Positions 7,652 to 12,457 of a DNA stretch of 12,457 nucleotides are shown in pieces. The notes beneath the pieces were generated by a model. It did no database searches and was not told where the DNA came from. It saw nothing but the letters and a program-made list of their open reading frames with translations. Source of the DNA: Chitinivibrionales bacterium (GTDB lineage: Bacteria > Fibrobacterota > Chitinivibrionia > Chitinivibrionales > WJKA01). The DNA lies in the NCBI GenBank assembly GCA_014729375.1, contig WJKA01000452.1:1-12457 (forward strand), written 5' to 3'. The position numbers and the translations under genes are program-made. How positions within the stretch are numbered: position 1 is the stretch's first letter; each line of letters begins with the position of its first letter.

Positions 7652-8677
7652 ATGAACCCAATAAAAATCGGCATTCTGGGTGCGACATCATATACCGGCC
7701 TGGAATGTATCCGGCTGGTGCGCCGTCACGGGGCCGCATCGATCGAATTTATTTCTTCACGCTCACACGCGGGAAAGAAAATCACGGACATTTTTCCGCA
7801 ACTCAAAGGCGTGTGCGAAAACATCCTTATTGCCCCTGAAGATGCCGGAGAACGGGATATCGATTGCCTGTTTTCCTGCCTCCCTCATGCAGTTTCGGCA
7901 CAGTACGTGCTTCCATTTATCAGAAAGGGGATTGCCGTAATCGATCTCAGTGCGGATTTCCGGATCAAAGACGCTGCCGCGTATGAAAAATGGTATGCGA
8001 CAAAACATCCGGCGCCAGATCTTCTGGCAAAAGCCGTATTCGGACTTCCGGAGTACTACCGTGAAGAAATCGCACATGCCCGGATTATTGCAAACCCGGG
8101 TTGCTATCCGACCAGTATCCTGCTTCCACTGCTTCCGCTGCTGAAAGACAGCGACTGTGCAGTCGAGCAGCCAATCATTGCAGATTCCAAGTCCGGGGTC
8201 AGCGGCGCGGGACGGACATTGAAATTAACCAGCCATTATTTTGAAGCAAATGAAAATATTTCGGCATATTCTCCCGGGCGAAAGCATCGCCATATCGCTG
8301 AGATAGACCAGGAGTTGTCCCGTGCTGCGGAACAACGAGTACGTATCATTTTTTCGCCGCACCTCATACCGGTCAGCCGGGGCATTCTGTCGACTATATA
8401 TTTGCGGACAAATAAAAGCGCAATTCAGTGCCAGAAAATTGTCGAAGAAACCTATAAAAACGAACCGTTTGTACGGGTGCGCAACCAGAACGATCTTCCC
8501 TGCACACGAGCGGTTGCTTATACGAATTATTGTGATATAAGCTTTGCCGGCGGTGTCGACGGTGCACCGGTAATTGCGGTGAGTGCAATCGATAATCTTT
8601 TAAAAGGTGCATCCGGACAGGCCGTGCAGAATATGAATATCATGTTCGGGTTTGATGAACGCGAGGGTTTGAAATAG
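7652..8677 (+). CDS. argC: N-acetyl-gamma-glutamyl-phosphate reductase
   Basis: 341 residues, normal for type-1 ArgC (about 340-350). It reduces N-acetylglutamyl-5-phosphate to the semialdehyde with NADPH, the third step of ornithine/arginine synthesis, in the cytoplasm. Visible evidence: N-terminal dinucleotide-binding loop GATSYTG (10-16; the usual form is GASGYTG), the catalytic cysteine C151 in ANPGCYPT, the SKSGVSGAGR loop (179-188), and the KHRH segment (211-214) carrying the catalytic histidine; the C-terminus keeps IDNLLKGASGQAVQNMNIM, a strong family signature. AAAGGG (7636-7641) lies 10 nt before the ATG. First gene of the argC-argB-nikR-argD series. The region before it carries repeated TGAAT/ATTCA half-sites that might be regulatory. 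High confidence. Confidence 0.97.
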   Translation: MNPIKIGILGATSYTGLECIRLVRRHGAASIEFISSRSHAGKKITDIFPQLKGVCENILIAPEDAGERDIDCLFSCLPHAVSAQYVLPFIRKGIAVIDLSADFRIKDAAAYEKWYATKHPAPDLLAKAVFGLPEYYREEIAHARIIANPGCYPTSILLPLLPLLKDSDCAVEQPIIADSKSGVSGAGRTLKLTSHYFEANENISAYSPGRKHRHIAEIDQELSRAAEQRVRIIFSPHLIPVSRGILSTIYLRTNKSAIQCQKIVEETYKNEPFVRVRNQNDLPCTRAVAYTNYCDISFAGGVDGAPVIAVSAIDNLLKGASGQAVQNMNIMFGFDEREGLK

Positions 8678-8749
8678 CGTATGCATGAAATAACGATTTT
8701 TATGACTGTTTTCTTTTTTACTTTTAGTGTTTAACGGTATACCTGAATA

Positions 8750-9529
8750 ATGAAGACACTCTGTATAAAAACAGGCGGCTCAACAATCGATTCTCCGGGA
8801 TTGCTGCAGGAGCTTGCCCGGAGTGTTAAAGAGGTACTCGGCAGATGGTTTGTTGTAATAGTCCATGGCGGCGGCAAGGATATCAAGCGCCAGCTCGACA
8901 TGCTGAACAAGGAGTTTACGTTCGTTGAAGGTATGCGGGTTACCGATGAAGAGACGCTGAAACAGGTCCAGATGGTGCTTTCCGGTGATGTCAACAAGCG
9001 GATTGTCAATGAATTTTTAAACGAAAAAGTGCCTGCGCTGGGCATAAGCGGACTTGACTGCAACCTGATCGAGGCCGAGCGCATGACAATTAACGGTCAG
9101 GATATCGGCTTTGTCGGCACCGTTGTCGCGGTCCATCAGCAGTTCCTGGCAATCTGTAGCGAATACAGCCTTGTGCCGGTGGTATCGCCGATTTCCCGGG
9201 GACGGGACGGCTGCGTTTACAATGTCAATGCAGACCTGGCCGCCTCGGAAATCGCGGTGGCACTGAAAGCCGAACACCTGTTGTATATTTCCAATGTTCC
9301 CGGTGTTATGGTTAACAACGCGATACAACATGAAATACGGACCGAGCAAATTGAAAATTTAATCGGGGAGCAGCATATTACCGGCGGCATGGTCCCCAAG
9401 CTCCGCTCTGCAGCCGATGCCGTTTCGCGGGGCGTTGAAAAAATCCATATTTGCGGCTGGAACGGCGCCGAAACGCTGAAAAACGAACTGGAAATAAAAA
9501 CATCAACAGGAACAGCAATATATGAATAA
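8750..9529 (+). CDS. argB: Acetylglutamate kinase
   Basis: 259 residues. Phosphorylates N-acetylglutamate with ATP, the second step of ornithine synthesis and the substrate supply for ArgC. Amino-acid-kinase motifs are in place: K7 with the G9-G10 loop (CIKTGGS), HGGGK (39-43), GMRVT (61-65) binding the substrate, NVNADLAA (158-165) with the catalytic D162, and GGMVPK (212-217) with K217. Its length and lack of an N-terminal helix resemble the short, E. coli-type enzyme rather than the longer hexameric, arginine-inhibited form, so feedback control may rest elsewhere (inference). A LysZ-like aminoadipate kinase is the closest alternative, but no LysW carrier is nearby and argC/argD flank it. 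No Shine-Dalgarno is visible: the position is taken by the palindrome GGTATACC (8736-8743). It follows argC after a T-rich 72-nt gap. Confidence 0.94.
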   Translation: MKTLCIKTGGSTIDSPGLLQELARSVKEVLGRWFVVIVHGGGKDIKRQLDMLNKEFTFVEGMRVTDEETLKQVQMVLSGDVNKRIVNEFLNEKVPALGISGLDCNLIEAERMTINGQDIGFVGTVVAVHQQFLAICSEYSLVPVVSPISRGRDGCVYNVNADLAASEIAVALKAEHLLYISNVPGVMVNNAIQHEIRTEQIENLIGEQHITGGMVPKLRSAADAVSRGVEKIHICGWNGAETLKNELEIKTSTGTAIYE

Positions 9530-9533
9530 GGAA

Positions 9534-9597
9534 GAATTGGAATAATGGAGTAATGGAGTAATGGAGAATTGGAGTAACTGAGCAGTGGGGTAATGGA
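9534..9597. repeat. Tandem 8-bp repeat array (8 units)
   Basis: Eight consecutive 8-bp units with consensus GTAATGGA start at 9534, 9542, 9550, 9558, 9566, 9574, 9582 and 9590; the GG (or TG) of each unit falls exactly every 8 bases. The units diverge slightly (GAATTGGA, ATAATGGA, GTAACTGA, GCAGTGGG). It begins 4 nt after the argB stop and lies before nikR. It is non-coding: apparent reading frames across it are low-complexity. Confidence 0.85.
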
Positions 9598-9600
9598 TTG

Positions 9601-9613
9601 CAGAATTTTTCTG
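9601..9613. repeat. Small hairpin between the two 8-bp arrays
   Basis: CAGAA and TTCTG pair around a TTT loop, at the turn between the forward array and its reverse-oriented partner. It could nucleate folding of the larger hairpin; too short to call a terminator. Confidence 0.4.
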
Positions 9614-9622
9614 ACTTTCCCC

Positions 9623-9654
9623 GCCAATACTCCAACACTCCAGAACTCCATCAC
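9623..9654. repeat. Second 8-bp repeat array in reverse orientation (4 units)
   Basis: Four units of the form TCCAnnAC (first one starting G instead of T), the reverse complement of the GTnnTGGA units at 9534-9597, also with exact 8-base period. The two arrays are separated by about 25 nt and could fold into a long imperfect stem at roughly 75 % pairing over 34 nt. Confidence 0.75.
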
Positions 9655-9673
9655 CCCGGCTCCCTCTCAACAC

Positions 9674-9678
9674 AGGTG
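9674..9678 (+). promoter_or_regulatory. Ribosome binding site that fixes the nikR start
   Basis: AGGTG ends 7 nt before the ATG at 9686. It supports that start over the in-frame ATG at 9593, which would read through the reverse 8-bp repeat array. The same bases lie in a short AGGT-GTGT-ACCT palindrome. Confidence 0.65.
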
Positions 9679-9685
9679 TGTACCT

Positions 9686-10099
9686 ATGTCTCTCTACAGA
9701 TTTGGCATATCGCTCGATAAAAATTTAATCGACCAGTTTGACCGGTTGCTCAAAGAGCGTAAATACAGGAACCGCTCGGAAGCGATCCGGGACCTTATTC
9801 GTGAAGAACTGGTTCGCAAGCAATGGCGCTGCGGAAATGAGGTCGCCGGCGCGATCAATCTGATATACGACCACCACAGGCGCGAGCTTGTAAACCATCT
9901 GATGGATATACAGCACGATTTCGGCAAGACAATCATTTCGACACAGCATATTCATTTAGACCATTACCACTGTATGGAAATTATTGCGGTAAAAGGCAGG
10001 GCCAGAGATGTAAGTAATCTTGCAAATGCATTAAAAGCAGTAAAGGGTGTGATGCACGTGTCGCTTTCGATGTCGAGTACGGGAAAGAAACTGGTGTAG
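9686..10099 (+). CDS. nikR: Nickel-responsive transcriptional regulator NikR
   Basis: 137 residues, close to the 133-residue E. coli protein. The N-terminal ribbon-helix-helix (about 1-48) opens with MSLYRFGISLDKNLIDQFD and contains the second helix RNRSEAIRDLIREEL. The C-terminal ACT-like ligand domain carries the four high-affinity square-planar nickel ligands: H77, H88, H90 and C96 (STQHIHLDHYHC), matching E. coli H76, H87, H89, C95 shifted by one. Family knowledge: with nickel bound, the tetramer represses nickel-uptake genes and, in some bacteria, controls urease or other nickel enzymes. The start at 9686 has AGGTG 7 nt upstream and gives the family-typical N-terminus. It sits between argB (156 nt away, across the repeat arrays) and argD (52 nt away); no nickel transporter, hydrogenase or urease gene is in the window, and I see no GTATGA...TCATAC operator in the non-coding gaps. 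Confidence 0.95.
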   Translation: MSLYRFGISLDKNLIDQFDRLLKERKYRNRSEAIRDLIREELVRKQWRCGNEVAGAINLIYDHHRRELVNHLMDIQHDFGKTIISTQHIHLDHYHCMEIIAVKGRARDVSNLANALKAVKGVMHVSLSMSSTGKKLV

Positions 10100-10136
10100 G
10101 GATGTAAGTAAAAATTCAAAGTACAAAATGTAAATT

Positions 10137-10142
10137 GAGGAA
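10137..10142 (+). promoter_or_regulatory. Ribosome binding site deciding the argD start
   Basis: GAGGAA ends 9 nt before the ATG at 10152. The in-frame GTG at 10143 begins directly after it, too close for normal initiation, so the ATG is preferred. Confidence 0.65.
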
Positions 10143-10151
10143 GTGAAAAAA

Positions 10152-11327
10152 ATGAAAAAAACCGACACTAACGAATATTTCGTGCCCACCTACGCCCGGA
10201 CCAACCCCCCCATGGTCAAGGGAAAAGGGATGTATGTATGGGATGCATCGGGGAAGAAATATCTGGATTTCAGTTCGGGCATTGCGGTCAATGCACTGGG
10301 GCATGCTCATCCGGAGATGATCAAGACCTTAAAAGACCAGGGGACAAAGCTGCTGCATGTATCCAATCTTTATCATGTGCAGCCGCAGATCGACCTGGCA
10401 AAGCAATTGATAGCTAATTCATTCGGTGAAAAGGTCTTTTTCTGCAACAGCGGGACAGAGGCAAATGAAGCGGCAATTAAATTTTCGCGCAAATGCGCGG
10501 GAGGCATGTCGAAAAAAAAGTATAACGTGCTTTCTTTTCATGAGGGATTTCATGGAAGGACCTACGGCGCGTTGAGCGCGACCGCTCAGGAAAAATTTCA
10601 TGCAGGATTCGGCCCCATGATGAAAGGTTTTTATTATGCGAAGTTCAATGATATCGCCGATGCCAAAGCTATGCTCCGGAAACATGATTTTGCAGGAATC
10701 ATTGTCGAGCCGCTTCAGGGGGAAAGCGGTATCAATGCTGCGACAACAGCATTTCTCAAATTTCTCCGGACCTGGGCGACAAAGCATAAAATTGCGCTTA
10801 TTTTCGATGAGGTCCAGTGCGGTATGGGGCGGACCGGCACGCTGTGGAATTACGAGCAGCATGGCGTTGTGCCGGATATCATGACACTGGCAAAGCCGCT
10901 GGGCGGCGGGCTTCCGCTGGGAGCGGTTGTGTGCAGCAAGAAAATCGCCGAGGTAATCAAACCGGGAGACCATGGCACAACATTCGGCGGCAATCCGCTT
11001 GCCTGCGCGCTGGGGACAGTGGTGCTGAAAACGGTGGCGCAGAAATCCTTTTTGCGCTCGGTTAACGCCAACGGAAAATATCTGAAAGCGCAGCTCGAGA
11101 AAATTGCCAAAAAGAACGATTCGATCACCGCCGTGCTCGGGGTCGGTCTCATGGTGGGAGTGCGGATGAAAGACGATCCGAAAGATGTAATTACCTCATG
11201 TAAAGAAAGTGGCCTTCTCCTGGTAAAAGCTGCAAATAATACCGCCCGGTTTATGCCGCCGCTTATTGTACAGAAGAAAGATATTGATAAGGCGATTGAG
11301 ATATTTTCACAAGTTCTGACTTCCTGA
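10152..11327 (+). CDS. argD: Acetylornithine aminotransferase
   Basis: 391 residues from ATG 10152 (394 if the GTG at 10143 is used). A PLP-dependent class III aminotransferase that converts N-acetylglutamate semialdehyde plus glutamate to N-acetylornithine, step four of the pathway; the family often also acts on succinyl-diaminopimelate in lysine synthesis. Visible motifs: NALGHAHP (47-54), the phosphate-binding SGTEANEA (about 100-107), HGFHGRT-like segment written here EGFHGRT, the cofactor-contacting IFDEVQCGMGRTG (D219), and the Schiff-base lysine K248 in TLAKPLGGGLPLGA, then the TTFGGNPLACA loop. The early LYHVQPQIDLA segment and the arg neighbours support ArgD over ornithine or 4-aminobutyrate aminotransferases. 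It follows nikR after 52 nt and precedes a small membrane-protein gene by 10 nt. High confidence. Confidence 0.95.
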   Translation: MKKTDTNEYFVPTYARTNPPMVKGKGMYVWDASGKKYLDFSSGIAVNALGHAHPEMIKTLKDQGTKLLHVSNLYHVQPQIDLAKQLIANSFGEKVFFCNSGTEANEAAIKFSRKCAGGMSKKKYNVLSFHEGFHGRTYGALSATAQEKFHAGFGPMMKGFYYAKFNDIADAKAMLRKHDFAGIIVEPLQGESGINAATTAFLKFLRTWATKHKIALIFDEVQCGMGRTGTLWNYEQHGVVPDIMTLAKPLGGGLPLGAVVCSKKIAEVIKPGDHGTTFGGNPLACALGTVVLKTVAQKSFLRSVNANGKYLKAQLEKIAKKNDSITAVLGVGLMVGVRMKDDPKDVITSCKESGLLLVKAANNTARFMPPLIVQKKDIDKAIEIFSQVLTS

Positions 11328-11337
11328 AAGCTTTACC

Positions 11338-11712
11338 ATGAGCACTAATAGATACAAACTCAAAAAACTCGATCTCGGCTCGGTCGCGCTCTATTCTTTT
11401 GTAATGTTTTTCATTATCAGCCTGCTGTTCATGCTTCCGTTCAGCCTGTTTTTTATGGCGATGGGGAATTTTTTCAGCAACACGATGCCCGAGAATATTC
11501 CCTTCAATCCATTCAGCCTGTTCAGCGGAATATTTTTGATTTTTATGCCGCTTTTGTATGCGATTTTCGGGACAATCATCAATACGGTCATTGCGCTGCT
11601 GTATAATCTTCTGTCCACCAGGCTGGGCGGCATCCGGTTTTCGGTCGAGAAAATCGCTGAGCTCGAGACGGTGAAAAAGCCCGAAGAAATTGTCAAAACA
11701 ATCGAGACATGA
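11338..11712 (+). CDS. Small two-segment membrane protein, function unknown
   Basis: 124 residues. Two long hydrophobic stretches are clear (about 17-43, rich in F/M/L, and about 60-93), joined by a short Asn/Pro-rich loop, with a basic N-terminal stretch (RYKLKK) and a charged C-terminal tail. The end of the second segment reads ALLYNLLSTRLGGIRFSVE, a pattern I associate with small DUF3566-like inner-membrane proteins that end shortly after an LLYN...GGI motif; this family match is from memory and tentative. It begins 10 nt after argD with only a weak purine stretch upstream, and its stop overlaps the next start (ATGA), so it is probably co-transcribed with argD and the DOMON-like gene. No arginine-specific function can be read from it. 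Confidence 0.8.
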   Translation: MSTNRYKLKKLDLGSVALYSFVMFFIISLLFMLPFSLFFMAMGNFFSNTMPENIPFNPFSLFSGIFLIFMPLLYAIFGTIINTVIALLYNLLSTRLGGIRFSVEKIAELETVKKPEEIVKTIET

Positions 11713-12254
11713 CCGCCGATTCATCTTCCAAAATCCCCTTTTCATTGAAACCGTTCGAGCCTTGCACGGGCTATTCCATTTGCGGATTATTGAAATATAA
11801 TCGTGCATCTCTCTCGATTAAATTGCAGATTAACGGCAACATTGACGCACTGGTAATCCCTGCCCTGTCGAGCAGGCAGCAAAGAATATCCGGTCTCTGG
11901 GAGCATACCTGTTTCGAGCTCTTTATTCAGGATACAAACGAAAGAGGATACAGGGAGTTCAACGTCTCGCCATCAGGAGACTGGGATGGTTTTACCTTTT
12001 CGGATTATCGTGCCGGGATGAAAGAATTGGAAATGAATGATGCGCCGGTGGTTCACATAGAGAGAAATTCCGGCTGTTTCTCAATTGATGCGACCATATC
12101 ACCGGTCAATCTTTCATCGGTGCATATCGGCTGTTCCACAGTCCTTGAGCATGCAGCCGGCCCCCTTTGGTACTGGGCCCTTGCGCATGGCAAAGCAAAA
12201 CCCGATTTCCATGATGCAGGTTGCCGGTCAATACACATTAATTGCGCAGAGTAG
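11709..12254 (+). CDS. DOMON-like domain protein
   Basis: 181 residues. The start ATG overlaps the preceding stop as ATGA. The protein matches the bacterial DOMON-like family: LWEHTCFELFI (63-73), YREFNVSPSGDWDGF (81-95) followed by YRAGM (100-104), and near the end YWALAHGKAKPDFHD (155-169). This family is an all-beta sandwich related to carbohydrate- or haem-binding DOMON modules; the bacterial stand-alone versions have no established reaction. There is no signal peptide, so it is probably cytoplasmic despite DOMON domains usually being extracellular. Several cysteines (C19, C25, C68, C123, C142, C172, C179) are present without an obvious metal motif. It is the last gene of the plus-strand run before the hairpin at 12287. 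Confident on family, not on role. Confidence 0.85.
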   Translation: MTADSSSKIPFSLKPFEPCTGYSICGLLKYNRASLSIKLQINGNIDALVIPALSSRQQRISGLWEHTCFELFIQDTNERGYREFNVSPSGDWDGFTFSDYRAGMKELEMNDAPVVHIERNSGCFSIDATISPVNLSSVHIGCSTVLEHAAGPLWYWALAHGKAKPDFHDAGCRSIHINCAE

Positions 12255-12286
12255 TCGAACCGATTTCCAGCCGGATTTATGAATTC

Positions 12287-12315
12287 AGGCCGCTATCGCA
12301 CAGAGAGCGGCCTTT
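12287..12315 (+). terminator. Candidate terminator hairpin after the DOMON-like gene
   Basis: AGGCCGCT (12287-12294) and AGCGGCCT (12306-12313) form a perfect 8-bp GC-rich stem with an 11-nt loop, 32 nt after the stop at 12254. Only TTT follows on the plus strand, so as an intrinsic terminator it is weak; it might be bidirectional between convergent genes or need Rho. Confidence 0.5.
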
Positions 12316-12457
12316 GACCCATCTTCGACAGTTTACAAACACACACGCCATATAATTCAATGACTTACAGAGGCGGCTCGGGTGTAGTGGACATACTTTT
12401 GGCCTCTCGAAGAACCGGCGGAAGGGCCACGCCTGCCGCCTGAAAGACTTTTCCGGC
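12316..12457. other. Unassigned tail at the window edge
   Basis: No complete gene is visible. On the minus strand one frame is open from the edge to a TAA at 12367-12365, giving 30 residues beginning AGKVFQAAGVALPPVL. It could be the 3' end of a convergent gene whose main part lies beyond the window, but a second minus-strand frame is also open across this stretch, so the frame is undecided. The stretch from about 12370 is more GC-rich than the preceding intergenic bases. Confidence 0.25.

Noticed and set aside
9217..9654. Minus-strand reading frame of 145 codons starting in the reverse 8-bp array
   Set aside because: Its N-terminal half is the low-complexity translation of the repeat arrays (SITPLLSYS-like) and the rest is antisense to argB.
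9534..9654. CRISPR array
   Set aside because: Units are 8 bp with no spacers and no cas genes are nearby; it is a minisatellite.
9593..9685. Longer nikR with 31 extra N-terminal residues from ATG 9593
   Set aside because: The extension translates repeat DNA; the start at 9686 has a ribosome site and the family-typical N-terminus.
10143..10151. GTG start of argD at 10143
   Set aside because: It directly abuts the GAGGAA ribosome site; the ATG at 10152 has proper 9-nt spacing.

Overview
The window (about 12.5 kb, moderate GC of very roughly 48 %, with AT-rich intergenic stretches) looks like an ordinary chromosomal segment of a Gram-negative-type environmental bacterium. No gene fixes the phylum. 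The mix of large TPR proteins, an exported PKD-domain protein, a hemerythrin, NikR and a short 8-bp intergenic minisatellite would suit an anaerobic or microaerophilic member of the FCB/Fibrobacterota-like groups or a deltaproteobacterium-like lineage, but this is a weak inference. There is no tRNA, rRNA, CRISPR array, transposase or phage gene.

Layout. (1) 1-2258, plus strand: the 3' part of a long TPR-repeat gene, then 8 nt later a complete single-domain hemerythrin. (2) 2330-6678, minus strand: smc (chromosome condensation ATPase) followed by a zinc-ribbon class I methyltransferase that overlaps it by 4 nt, converging on the hemerythrin gene. (3) 6679-6933: an AT-rich divergent regulatory region with a good sigma70-type promoter for each direction and a 13-bp hairpin/inverted repeat just before the plus-strand gene. 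(4) 6934-7581: a small, probably exported protein with two PKD-like domains. (5) 7652-11327: an arginine (ornithine) biosynthesis cluster argC - argB - nikR - argD, with a nickel-responsive regulator inserted between argB and argD and a tandem 8-bp repeat array between argB and nikR. (6) 11338-12254: a two-membrane-segment small protein and a DOMON-like protein, stop and start overlapping (ATGA), followed by a hairpin that may end transcription. (7) 12316-12457: an unassigned tail, possibly the 3' end of a convergent minus-strand gene.

How they work together: ArgB, ArgC and ArgD carry out steps 2, 3 and 4 of the acetylated ornithine route (N-acetylglutamate to N-acetylornithine). The enzymes before and after them (ArgA/ArgJ, ArgE/ArgF/ArgG/ArgH) are not in the window. 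NikR has all four high-affinity nickel ligands and a complete DNA-binding half, so it should be functional, but no nickel transporter or nickel enzyme lies here to explain its position. I found no convincing previously undescribed multi-gene system. The most interesting signals are the nikR insertion in the arg cluster, the inverted pair of 8-bp repeat arrays beside it, the hairpin plus shared ATATTGTAT motif in the smc/PKD/argC upstream regions, and a G8 tract in the methyltransferase gene.
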